DNA from: Wyeomyia smithii
Lineage: Eukaryota > Arthropoda > Insecta > Diptera > Culicidae
Direction: 5' to 3'
Length of the DNA stretch: 64,000 bases
Assembly: GCF_029784165.1 (NCBI RefSeq)
Contig: NC_073696.1
Span: forward strand, 265,576,760-265,640,759
Shown piece by piece: positions 34,959-45,349 of the stretch (position 1 is the stretch's first letter; each line of letters begins with the position of its first letter). The position numbers and the translations under genes were made by a program. Below the pieces are notes generated by a model, which did not search any database, was not told the origin of the DNA, and worked only from the letters and a program-made list of their open reading frames with translations.

Positions 34959-35511
34959 CAAGGTTGTTGATCGATAACTTATCGTAAACGCCGATAACGA
35001 TACTGTCTGCTATCGTTATCGACGATGACGCTAACGTCTTCAGACATTATCGCCATTGCCAAGGACGATAGCTACGGGACGGTATCGAATCAATAACGTC
35101 TGAAAAACGAATTCGCAGTTTGTTTTCACTTTGGCTGCTGTCTTGGATAGCAACACAAACATAGCTGCATTTGGTCCAATAGCAACGGATCGGTTCGTTG
35201 CTATTGCATTGCCAAACTTATGGATTCGTTGTTACTCGAGAATTTTTCCTTTCTTGAGTTGTTATTTTCCAAAAGTAAATAGCAACGCTTGAATCGGTTA
35301 TATTGTTGGATATCAAGCCAGCTTCAGCAACCGAAATATAGGTGCACTGGCTCTTATAGACGTTAGTGAGCTGATAACGTCAGGTAAATATCGTTATCGT
35401 CGATAACGTTAATGTTTGAAGACGCAATCGTCATCGTCGATAGCGATAGCAGACGTTATCGGTATCGGCGATGACGATTATCGACGATAATCTATCGTAT
35501 TAACAAACCTG
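34959..35511. mobile_element. hAT-like MITE, 8-bp target duplication
   Basis: GTCCAAAT at 34951-34958 and 35512-35519 encloses the element. The ends read CAAGGTTGTTGATCGATAAC and, inverted, CAGGTTTGTTAATACGATAG. Both arms continue with many TATCGNCGATA motifs and CTGCTATCG(T/C)TATCGACGATG for roughly 90-110 bp. The 8-bp duplication and CA(A/G)G start suit the hAT superfamily. No transposase is present. Confidence 0.75.
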
Positions 35512-35834
35512 GTCCAAATTCAACTACTGCAGAGTTATTCACTTTTTACAGTTTTCGGTTATGTTCGCCTTTAACGAGATCTAGCAAAAGAACTATGATA
35601 GCTAGCACAAGTCTATTGGTTTCTTTGGGAAACTGAGAAAATTTCTTAATCTTAAAACGTGTACTAGAGAAAAAAGAGGCACTTAGAAAAAAAAAACAAA
35701 TGTGAAATCGGATGTGTTTTGAGATCTGAAATGCAATTTTCTCTCTGAAATGTGTGATAAACATGGGTTTTGTTGTTAACCAAATCAAACATTGAAGTCC
35801 ACTCTACAAGTTGTTCTTTGACACCAAACGCCTA

Positions 35835-36001
35835 ACTCTTTTAGTTTAGCTGCTATTTCACATTAAAAGCAATAAGCTGCGCCTTCATTCAACTACGCGG
35901 CTACGTTAACACAGTGGAGTAGAAAATTGTGATCCTTACAACACTGAATGAAGGCGCGACTTATTGCTTTTGAAGTGAAATAGCAGCTAAACTGATAGAG
36001 C
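35835..36001. mobile_element. 167-bp hairpin MITE, TA duplication
   Basis: The arms share TTTAGCTGCTATTTCAC, AAAAGCAATAAG and GCGCCTTCATTCA in inverted orientation over about 55 bp each, leaving a loop of about 60 bp. TA lies on both sides (35833-35834 and 36002-36003). The RNA or single strand would fold into a long stem. Confidence 0.75.
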
Positions 36002-36195
36002 TAGATGCTAGATGTTGTGCATGCAGCTTGCAATTACTTCGAAAAGCGTCTACGGTAAAAGATTTGAGCTCATCTAAGTACATTGTTATTATACCACTTA
36101 TAGATGTTATTGAAATCGCTTCCGAAGAGAAATAAAAACTGGTTTAAGTTTTATAACATAAATAAAGTGTATCACTTTCACGATACCACCCTGTA

Positions 36196-37519
36196 GAATT
36201 GACAAAAAGGCATATGTCACAGAGGTGAACAAACTGAATTCAAAGAAAATAAATGTCTGGATAATCGATCCATTTTCTTCGGGTTAAAATAATAAAACTA
36301 TGGAAATCCTTCTTATTTCTGTTGATAAGTGCGAATAATTCAATAAAGATATATGAATCTAGATTATTACTTACATATTTGCATATACAACTATTTTCCT
36401 AGCTGCAACTGTTCTTAAATTATTGCGAATACAGTGATTTTATATCATTCGCCAAATTCACGTTCAATTTTCTCACGCTTCTTCAAAAGTCTCTGAATCA
36501 AGAATAATGTTGTTTCAGTTTCAGAGTGCATTGAAAACATAATTCTCACATGTGCCTTGTGTTTTTGTTACATCTTGCTCATTTTTCTGGATAGGGCAAT
36601 CAAGTATCATATCTGATGCAATTTATTTGAGTCATAATTTTTGTGAATTTCATGAATGTTAGAAAGAGTATTTCATTGACTTTGGAGCAACACTTGTGTA
36701 TTATTATAGAACGTCGATTTAAAAAAAAAAATAAATCTAGCGGTCCCACAGTTTTACATAAACAAGAATTAAATTCTCTTAACTAGGTTGAAGAATGGGC
36801 ACAACGAATCAAATTGACATTGAATGCATAATTGTCTTGAAAACGTTCGCAAAAATATTATATCGTTTGTATCTTGAACTTTTTTTCCATTGAAAGTGCA
36901 TCATTTTACTCAAAATATCATCAATTAATCTCAATTAAAACCTATTTTTATGATTTCGTCAAATTCACGGGGAAATTTTCTTTTTTGGCCGTGATAAAAT
37001 TGAAAAAGTAGTATAATAAAATTATAAGTATAAGTTAAGTTTTAAGAGAAATTATGAAATGAAATTAGAGTCCTTTTAATATTATCAAATTGCAGATCTC
37101 GTTTTAAAATGCCAATAAATGATTGTGATACTTACTTTGATTTTACGGTACACGGTTTATCGGTAATAATTTTTCGCAGAGTAGATTTAATTGAAAGTTC
37201 TTCACAAAACTTTATTGAAATTTTAATACACTCCTGCGGAAATTTCGCATGAAAGCAAGGTAAATCCTCACAAGAATCAGGAGAATTTCTGGGCAAATCA
37301 TTACACACAAGTTTCACGGGAATCACCTTTGTGCACTCTTTTCTGTTCCAACAGTCACTTAGACAAAAATTCCATCCTCTATGTTTTATTACCTTTTTAT
37401 TTTATTTTATTTATTCAATGTAATAATATTACCATTATAATTGTAATAATAATTTTAATATATAATAATTATAATTAATTAATATAATATAATGATATGA
37501 TAATAGGTATTTACAGATT
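36196..37519. other. AT-rich non-coding, nothing recognised
   Basis: No supported gene. 37391-37500 is almost pure A+T and contains several TTTATT strings (AATAAA on the minus strand), which could include polyadenylation signals for cut. Confidence 0.45.
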
Positions 37520-40328
37520 TCTTTATTCCGTCCGCCCTTCCACTTGATTACGGTTCGCTTGTAACCTCGCACTGCGAAATCGCCCTTCTCTCGTCGCATT
37601 TTTCCTCGAAAGAAGGGCTGAACAAAACTTTGAGAAAGCTTTCGGTTCGGTTTTGTAAGATTTTCATTGTTAATTTCCCTTTCTGCAGTGTGTCTGTTTT
37701 TTTTCTGGTTTTCTATGGCTAGAGCTACACGGTTTGCATATTTTTGTTAAATGATTTTTTTGTTTTCTTTTTATTCGTTTTCCTGTGTCACAAATTGTTT
37801 CATCCTTTACACACATGAACGCGACCGCGCGCTTGCGCGATCTAAAATTTTGCCTAATTCAACATAATCATCCTTTTTTCATTTTTTTTCTGTTTTTTCA
37901 TCTTTCCGTTCTGATTGTGGTTTGTTTCCAGCGGAAATAACTTCCTCGGTTCAACATTCGTTTATCTACATACATTTTCCACCCCCTACTATGGAGGGGT
38001 GGTGGGGCTTCGCTTCCCGGCTGGAGGCAGCGAAGCAAAGAAAAAAAGAACTAAAATAAAACAGTTTTGTTTCCCTCTTTTCGCTCCATGAATACTCGTC
38101 ATAATAGTAATCGTAAAAAGAACTAACCGAATAATAAATTAACAAATTCAAACTTTCTTAAAAACATAATTTGTTGTTTGTTTATCTTGCACGACTATCC
38201 TAAAGTCGAGCTTCGCTCGTTCCCAACTTCGAGAATTGCAATTTTGATTCTTTGAGAAAACAAAAAGCGTTAAAAGAAAAGAAGGTTATTTGAACTATTT
38301 AGCTTTTTTTCTCTGTTTTATTTTGATCAGCATTCCTCCTCCGTTTTGACGCTTTTACGTATTGCAATTTTCTTTCATGTTTTACATTATTTTCCCCATT
38401 TAAAGTACTCATTTCGTTCCAGTGTGGGTGAGTGTATTTATAATTGAATTTACAGAATACAGGTGTCCACATTCCTAGCTATTTTCGTTTGTTTTGATGT
38501 TGTTGCTTAAATTGAGCGATTTTAAAGAAAAGAAACTCTCAACATTTTTTTGCGAAGATCATGGTTGCCGTTTTGTTGGTGCTTGATTTTTTTTATTCCA
38601 AAACGGATTTCATTGTTCGTTAAAAATTCTGAATAAATACTAGAGTTTCTCCACTTTTGTTTCATTAAATTCGGATATGCGTTCGTCAGTTTTTTTTTTC
38701 TGCCCTTCGTTCTATTCTGTGATTCTGTGTGGTGATTTTCTTATTCTTGTTCCAACTAAGAAAACTATTTACAAAAGACTCTTTCGCAATCGGATTGCCA
38801 CTGTTTTGGCCAGTGGAAAGCCACCCGATTAAAATAGTTAGAGGGGAAGTTTGGAAATTCGATTACTGACTTGTCCGTTTAATACAAATACGTCTGCTTC
38901 TGCTTCCTCGCGCTCATGCTATTTTGTGTTTTAGGTTGTTTTAAATATATTTGGTTGGTTTTGAGATCGTTTCATCATTACTCGATAAACATGTGTTTTT
39001 TTCCTCCTACTTTTCTTCTTCATCAGCTCGCACGGCTTATGAGTCGCTCTAAAATCCTGTATTTTTCTTGCGTAATTTGTGACAATCACTGCTGCTAGAA
39101 ACCAGTGGAAAAAGCAAAACTAAACGGAGAAGAAATAATAAATAATAATCATCGTTAAAACACTGATCATATTCAGCAGAAAGGATTCGTAAACCTATAA
39201 TTTCCGCTATTCCCGAGATTTACATAACTATCCGCTAGATATTTGGCCATTTTCATATTTGTTATGGATCTGTCTGTTGTGTGTGTGTTTGGGGTTTTGT
39301 GTGTGTGTGTGGGTCACTTCTATAAACATTTGTTTGAGTGGGTCTTTATGTACACAAGATAAGCCGGAGCCCGTTTTGAGTGTTCGTTTCAAACATTTTG
39401 ATTTTCCGTTTACAAGTTGCCCATAAAGTGGAGTAGATTTTGATTATAATTATCTTTTACTTCGCAGCAAATGATGGGCTTTGTTTGTTGTTTTTTTTTT
39501 TTGGGGGTTGAAAAACGGGACATTCATCGTTAATTCAATTTACCTATAAGTACGATTTTTTTTGTTCTTTTGTTAGATAATAATGTTATTATTCTGCTTA
39601 CTCTTTACTATCGGATAAGATTCGAGAAGGTAGAAGTAAATGCAATTTGGAGAAAACTCATCTTCTTACGATCGTAGAGGCTACAAACAGAAAAAAATAG
39701 TAGATTTCGGTTTTCCCTTGTTCTATATAAAAAGTATATCCCTCTTAAAAGTTACGCTAGCGGCTTAAAATATACTAATTATTCATACTTTTTTTTATCT
39801 TTATCAATATTATGTTATATTTAAAACTTGTTTTAACAGTCTTCTTATATTGATAGTTCAAAAGAAGGAAAAGTGGTAGGAAACAAATCGACTTTGTTTA
39901 AGGTCAATAGAAAATAGGGGATGGTATGTACAAAAGGGACAAAAAAAAAAACATTTGTTTACAACTGAGGAAGTTGGATCGCAGACAGTTTGGTTTAGCT
40001 TAGTTGAAAAAAAAAATAGTACGAGCTTCCTAAGTAAAAAAAGAAGTAATTCGATAACAACTTAAAACCAGAAGAGTACGAGACATTCTTCCTTAATCAC
40101 AATTAATCGTCCGCAATCCGCTTCCGTTCGGTTTGTACACCCCACGGAAGCGTTCAGACTTTGCTCTTTTTTCCATTTCTCCGAATCATCATCATCGCTT
40201 ATTGTTTACATATTTGTTTGTTTAGCTATTCTCGATTGCACTGACCTTATCATTGTTTTTTGTTAGCGATTCCTCCATCGTTTCGGTTCATAACCTCACT
40301 CCGGCCGCGGGGGAGTTGAGCGTTTCGC
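37520..40328 (-). other. ct: Probable long 3' UTR of cut
   Basis: Directly downstream of the cut stop codon (40329-40331, minus strand). For about 2.8 kb the minus strand is A-rich without TIR elements, retroelement fragments or supported open frames, unlike the repeat-packed DNA beyond 37.4 kb. Minus-strand AATAAA candidates occur at about 38317-38322, 38590 and 37385-37420. A GT repeat lies at 39277-39311. The true 3' end cannot be fixed without transcripts. Confidence 0.45.
39277..39311. repeat. GT microsatellite (interrupted)
   Basis: GT dinucleotide runs split by TTTGGGGTTT. Confidence 0.75.
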
Positions 40329-41696
40329 CTAATACTCCCACCGTTCGTTTTCCTCCATCATCATTTCCGTTTTGACCTGCACCTGCTGCAGTTCCTTGTC
40401 TTTTTCCGACCGTTCGCCTTCCGTTTCAGACAAGGCGGCCCCACCGATCGCGTCATCCTTTTCCGTTCGTTCGTCCGCCTCCATTCGATCATCGACGGAT
40501 TGCTTCGAGTGGTTTGATTTAGCATCATCCTGCTCATTATCACTGCCGGAGGCAGCCGCTGCGACGGCTGCTGCTGCGGCAGCCATAGCTGCTACAAACC
40601 TCTGCTGGACTGATTGCACTCCATCCTGCTGCAGCATGCAGACTCCATTCAACAGATCACCGTCTTTCTTCCCATCTCCGCCTGGAATGTTCGTCTTCTT
40701 ATCATCCTGCCAGTCCGGATTAACCCACTGTGGAGCGGCCGGTTTTCGCCTGTTGATACGAGACATCGCTTGCAGACTGGCCAGGGACAAACTCGCGGCG
40801 GAATGTTCATCCGCGTCACCTCCCCGTTTGGATCCTTCGTCGACCGATTCGGCATCACTGTCACCATCATTCTCGCCATCCTCTTCAAATTCCTCCTCGC
40901 CTTCACGTTTCACCGACGAAGGCATCGACAGATCCAGACCGCTCATCTGCTCGCTAACCGCTTTATTCAGTGCTGCCAGATCAACGTCCCCGGGGATAAA
41001 TCCCCTACCAATCAGTGCTGCCAGATTGGGGTTGGCAGCAAAGTACGGAGGGTAAGGCAGCGGAACTCCACTTAGTCCCATCCGCTCTTTCTGGATTTCC
41101 ATCAACCTTTGGCTGAGTAGAACTCGGAATTGCACCGGATCAAAAGGCGCTCCGGATTGATTTTCTCGCGAAGGAATCGGTTCGCTCGGTTGACCATGCG
41201 GAACCTGTTGTTTCAGTCGCATTCGATGGTTGTGGAACCAGTTGGTGATGGTGCGCGTCGAAAGGCCTAGCTCTGTTGCTAGGAATTCGATTGTCTGTAC
41301 GTTCGGGTAGGGATCCAGTGCGAAAGCCAGCCGGAGTGCTTCCTTCTGTTCCTCGGAGAAGAGCACCCGTTGTTTTTTGTTCGGTGGAGCGGCTGCCGAT
41401 CCAACACTGCCCGGTCCGGGGGAGTTGGAGTGGTAGAACTCGGAGGTGTCGTTACTGCTGGTGTCGGAGCTGTTATCCTGGGCTCCTGGACCGGTCGATC
41501 GGCGTCGTTTGCTGGCTTCCCGGCGTTCGTTCTTCAGCATCTGCAACCGTTCGACGTTGTTGGCGTCACTCAACCAGAGCTGCATGCGGATGAAAGGTTC
41601 GCGACCCTTGATGCTGAGCATGTGCCAGGGTTTTGGCTTGGATAGAAGCTCCGAGACGGAGCCTTGCGATAGACCAAGCACAGCTTCGCCGAAGAT
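40329..41696 (-). CDS. ct: cut, last coding exon: rest of CUT3, homeodomain, C-terminus
   Basis: Cut is a nuclear transcription factor with three CUT repeats and a homeodomain; in insects it directs sensory-organ, wing-margin, tubule and neuronal identity. This exon starts after an acceptor TTTACAG and finishes CUT3 (IFGEAVLGLSQGSVSELLSK, then RMQLWLSDANNVERLQ). The homeodomain is at exon residues about 106-165 (genomic 41202-41381): KKQRVLFSEEQKEALRLAF, then TITNWFHNHRMRLKQQ. The His before Asn in WFHN is the Cut-class residue 50. Next come GLDLSMP (40921-40941), an acidic stretch, RRKPAAPQWVNP, an Ala-rich run (FVAAMAAAAAAVAAAA) and the C-terminus NERWEY. Splicing to the previous exon is in phase 0 (GQK|IFG). 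The frame has 455 residues plus stop, no lesions. Confidence 0.95.
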   Translation of the reverse strand: MFGEAVLGLSQGSVSELLSKPKPWHMLSIKGREPFIRMQLWLSDANNVERLQMLKNERREASKRRRSTGPGAQDNSSDTSSNDTSEFYHSNSPGPGSVGSAAAPPNKKQRVLFSEEQKEALRLAFALDPYPNVQTIEFLATELGLSTRTITNWFHNHRMRLKQQVPHGQPSEPIPSRENQSGAPFDPVQFRVLLSQRLMEIQKERMGLSGVPLPYPPYFAANPNLAALIGRGFIPGDVDLAALNKAVSEQMSGLDLSMPSSVKREGEEEFEEDGENDGDSDAESVDEGSKRGGDADEHSAASLSLASLQAMSRINRRKPAAPQWVNPDWQDDKKTNIPGGDGKKDGDLLNGVCMLQQDGVQSVQQRFVAAMAAAAAAVAAAASGSDNEQDDAKSNHSKQSVDDRMEADERTEKDDAIGGAALSETEGERSEKDKELQQVQVKTEMMMEENERWEY

Positions 41697-41757
41697 CTGT
41701 AAATTAGAACAAATTTCATTAGCAAATAGACAGCTTTAAAGTAAAATAAAAGTCTAC

Positions 41758-43372
41758 CTTTTGACCGATATTATTGGCAAGTAGAGCTTCCTTGATCTTG
41801 GTGGTGATCACTTGCGTGTCGAGATCCTGGGTGAGGGCGGCCATTTCGTAGACGGTCGGTGAGATGTGCTGATGCATGCTGCCACGCATCGTGTTCACTC
41901 CGGGTGGTGGTCCTGGCTGGTGATGAGAAGTGGGTGTTTGCTGTTGTTGAGGCGTCTGCTGGGGTGAGTGGACTCCCAGCATGACCGGTTTTTTGTCCAG
42001 GCCGAGGGGACCCGGTGTTTGCAGTGGAATGGCGTGTTGTGGTGGAATGCCGGGTGGTGTTAGCAGCATGGTTTGTGGTGACGGTTGCTGACGCTGTTGG
42101 TGAACGGATTGTGACTGCGATTGCTGCTGGGAGGAGCCGAGCGGGGATGGTTGGGATGAGACCGGTTGATGCCGTGCTGCGGCTTCCTGTTGGGCTTGAT
42201 GTTGAGCTGCTGCTGCAGCGGCCAGATGTTGCTGGTGGAGTTGCTGCTGATGCTGCTGGAGTTGTTGGACCTGTGACGTGGGAGGTATTTGCTGCATTTG
42301 AGATATTTGCAGCTGGAGGAGCGTCTTTTGGTCTTGCTGGAGTTTGCTGATCGAGTCGCTGAGCATCTTGGGCATCGGGGGCATTTGTTTGGAGATCATT
42401 CCGGGGATCTGAGGGGTGCCGCTGTAGTTGCCAGTTCGCATCAGCTTTTCCGGGGCGATCTTGTACTGGCTGGCGACTAGCTTGTGGACGGCGTTGTCAT
42501 CCTCCAAGAACATCTTCATCCGGATGAAGGGTTCTCGGCCCTTCTGAGTGAGCATATGCCAGGGTTTCGGTCGGGCGAGGAGATCACTAACGGAGCCTTG
42601 CGATAGACCGAGTACGGATTCGCCAAACAGCCGCTGGCTGATGGAGTATTGCGAGAGGGATTCCTTGACCCGTCGGACGATGTCTTCGGTGTTGAGGTTG
42701 TTATACAGATCGAACTGCTGCTGAGTGATGGGAGGCAGAATGGCTTTTAGTGGTCTCTGCTGCGTGCTGTGATGGGGTGTTACGGGAGGTTGAGTGATGA
42801 GGGAATTGGTGATGGAGGCCATTCGCTGCAGTGGACTGGCGGTAACACCGAATTCCTCCGAAGGTGCGATCACCGGTGGCAGGATGCTGTTACTGATTGG
42901 GCTGGGAGCTGAGGAAGCGGTGGTAGTTGGAGTGCAGGTTCCCGGTTCCGGTTTCGGTTTGACTAAGCTGAATGCACTGTGCTTCATCGCGTCATCGACT
43001 TCCTTGTTTGCGGCGTCGATTTCACTCTCCAGATCGGTCATCGAACCGTTCAGTTTGGTTGACTGTTTCTCTTTGGGTAACGACAGATCCTGAGCGGACC
43101 CGTTTAGTCCGGATGGCTGGTGAAGGTGATGATGCTGCTGCTGCTGTTGTTGTTGCTGCTGCTGCTGAGCAGCTGCGGCATGCTGTTGGGCTTGCACTTG
43201 CTGCTGCTGGTGGAGGGCCAGGAAGTTCGGAAGGTTCGAGATATTTGGCATGTTTGGAAGTCCACCTGCGGTGGCAGCATTTTGCTGCAGCTTTGCTAAC
43301 TCCCGGTGGTAAGCTTCCAAGGTCATGCGGATGTTGTCATCCTGAAGACGCTCCAAGGGCGGCATCCCTCCA
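41758..43372 (-). CDS. ct: cut, large coding exon: linker, CUT2, first part of CUT3
   Basis: The acceptor TTTTCTCAG and donor CAAAAG|GTAGAC bound 1,615 bp that read in one frame. The exon opens GGMPPLERLQDDNIRMTLEA. A Gln/His repeat (about 43125-43170), QDLSLPK (43072-43092) and a Pro/Ser/Thr linker follow. CUT2 covers about 42460-42697 (NTEDIVRRVKESLSQYSISQ, RLFGESVLGLSQGSVSDLLA, KPWHMLTQKGREPFIRMKMF). Then comes a long Gln-rich spacer, SPTVYEMAALTQDLDTQVIT and IKEALLANNIGQK, which begins CUT3. CUT2 and CUT3 act as compact DNA-binding units. The Gln tracts are the usual variable parts of insect Cut. The 61-bp intron 41697-41757 and the 83-bp intron 43373-43455 are normal for insects. Confidence 0.95.
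43128..43170 (-). repeat. CAG/CAA tract coding poly-Gln in cut
   Basis: Near-pure CAG/CAA repeat on the minus strand giving ten or more consecutive Gln followed by His residues. Likely length-polymorphic. Confidence 0.85.
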
Positions 43373-43455
43373 CTGAGAAAATGTGGAAAAAGAAAACTAT
43401 GGAAAGACACATTAGCATTGAAAGTCAACCACGAAAAAAATGGTTAGAAACTTAC

Positions 43456-43870
43456 TTCGGAAAATCTCGAGGACTTCGCATCAGCTTCGAGAACTCCTCC
43501 TGGTAGATCTTGGCGATTTTGTCCTGCGGGATGTCGTCGCTGTCGGCGAATGTCTTCTTAATCGCGGCTCGTCGGCTCAGGTAATCTTTGGCAAACGGTG
43601 ACTGCACGTCCCGGTTGTGCGGAGACTTGGAGTCATTATCACTATGCTGGGAATCGTCCAGCGAGGTGAGCTGCAGCTGTTGATGCAGCTGGAGCTGTTG
43701 GTGGATTTGCTGCTGCTGCTGTTGCTGCTGTGGGGGATGCTGAGGAGTTCCTAGTCCGGACGGGTCACGTTTGATCATCGATTGAGCCTCGGACAGGATG
43801 TGCTGGATTCGGTCGTCATTCATGTCGGAACCGTCGGGCCGGCCGAACGATGGCATTCCGGGTTCTTTAC
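43456..43870 (-). CDS. ct: cut, coding exon for the CUT1-CUT2 linker
   Basis: The exon lies between an acceptor CTAATTGCAG and a donor CCGAA|GTAAGT. It joins the next exon in phase 2 so that AA plus T gives Asn (RDFP-N-GGMPP). It encodes KEPGMPSFGRPDGSDMNDDR, IQHILSEAQSMIKRD (the short helical motif found after CUT1 in Cut/CUX proteins), a Gln/His/Leu repeat (QQQQQQQQIHQQLQLHQQLQ), then RRAAIKKTFADSDDIPQDKI and AKIYQEEFSKLMRSPRDFP. The first codon is split, with one base coming from an upstream exon. No CUT1 (a third KPW-type repeat) was found upstream in the window. Confidence 0.9.
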
Positions 43871-44195
43871 CTGCAATTAGCACATATCTGTCATAAAACA
43901 AAAAACGAGGCATCTCAGACCTGCATTTCGGGGGCTGGTGGGGGTGCGAGCGGTGAAAGTCCTGCGGGCCAGAATAGAGCAGCAAGGAGGAAAAAATAAG
44001 TTGATCTCCCAGCCCACTTGGTTTCGCAGCGCCGCATGTGTATGGGAGAACAATCGAAGGCGGCCGGGGGTTATGGGCGTTACTTTTATCTTTCTTTACC
44101 ACATCCTCGTATCGTTTCTTCGTCGACGCTTCGGTCGACGGGCAAAAATGGATAAAAACCACTACTTCAAGTCTAGATTTTATGTGAACGAGCAT

Positions 44196-44231
44196 ATCAT
44201 CATCGTCGTCGTCGTCGTTGTCGTCATCATG
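44196..44231. repeat. GTC/ATC trinucleotide repeat
   Basis: Run of CATCATCGTCGTCGTCGTCG type just upstream of the cut linker exon, inside the intron. Not coding in any supported frame. Confidence 0.7.
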
Positions 44232-45349
44232 GACCAGCGACAGCGGGGGAGGGGGAGAACTTTAACCAAACCGACTATCCAGCGGCAGCAGCAGAAGACG
44301 GAGAGCGAAAAAAATCGTCCAACGATGTGCAATCTCAAGTCTTGATCTGTATTTATATATGTTTTAGCTTTTATGAAATTTATATAAAACGACTTTACAT
44401 CTCTTTTCTCTTTGGTCGTGGTCGGCAACGGTGAATGATGGCAAGCGCGCGCAAACGGGGCACAAACGAATGGCGAAGCACTTCTTCTGTTTCTATTTTG
44501 CTGTTCACTTCTTCGCATCTCGCATCATCCGATCCGATGTCGACCGACAGAGCGGGTCCAGGTTACCGTCCTCCCCCCTGGATGGGGTCCGTTCCTGAGC
44601 ACAGGATCTCGGAGCTAGGAGCGTGTGCGGAACTAATTGGCATTTAAAGGGGCAACCACGATGACGACGACGACAACGACATTGTCAACGGCGAAGCTGT
44701 CACAAGGTGAAAAAAGACACCTATTATTGTACACGGGAGAGGGAAAAAATGCATCCCCATTTCAATCCGCCTAAGTGGCTTCTAATGTAAACAAACCACG
44801 TATGACAGCTCAAATTAGCAGAAGCAGGGAGGAATAATTTACCACGGGACTCGCAACAGTGTTGCAGACCTCGATTGACGACGACGACTACGCCCTTCCA
44901 GGAATCAATCTAGTGTGCATAGAGAAACCGAACGAGATGAGTTTCGAAATTTAATCATTAGGGCACGCAAGATTCGGTCACGCAAAACCCGCTGTGTCAT
45001 TAAACGGTAGCGCCGCGTTTTCGATGCTTCCGAAGAATCGTTTTTTCTTCTATTTCTTACACGTCAATCTTTGATTGTTTCATCCGTTTGGTTTCATAAA
45101 CATGCCGGCAGAGCCGTGCGCAGGGTTCTGTGTTTAGGGGGAGAGATAATATAATAATATAGCAAATTGCTTTCTAAAAAACTTATGATTATTTTTAAAG
45201 CTTTTGCGTGGTTTCAGATTCAAAACTTGAGCAAATTGATAAACTTGGAAGTTATAAAACCGTTTAAGCGCCGATTTATTTGAACATCAGGGCGCTTGAA
45301 CTACCATAAAATTTGAACTGAAATTTCAGTTCCAGTTTTCATTATTTCC

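Larger units (their letters stand above)
34868..36193. mobile_element. Mariner-like MITE holding two younger MITEs
   Basis: CAGGGTATTAGATAGCACAC at the left and CAGGGTGGTATCGTGAAAGT read inwards from 36193 resemble one another at the tips, with TA on both sides (34866-34867 and 36194-36195). Inside lie the hAT-like element at 34959 and the hairpin element at 35835. Without these the host would be about 600 bp. The TIR match is short and imperfect. Confidence 0.45.

Noticed and set aside
40372..43376. Several plus-strand open frames across the cut exons
   Set aside because: They are antisense shadows of the CUT/homeodomain frame with low-complexity Ser/Leu-rich translations; the minus frame has domains and correct splice sites.
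43871..44195. Extension of the cut linker exon to an upstream ATG at 44195
   Set aside because: A good acceptor (CTAATTGCAG) at 43871 and unrelated residues before it show that the upstream open frame is intronic.
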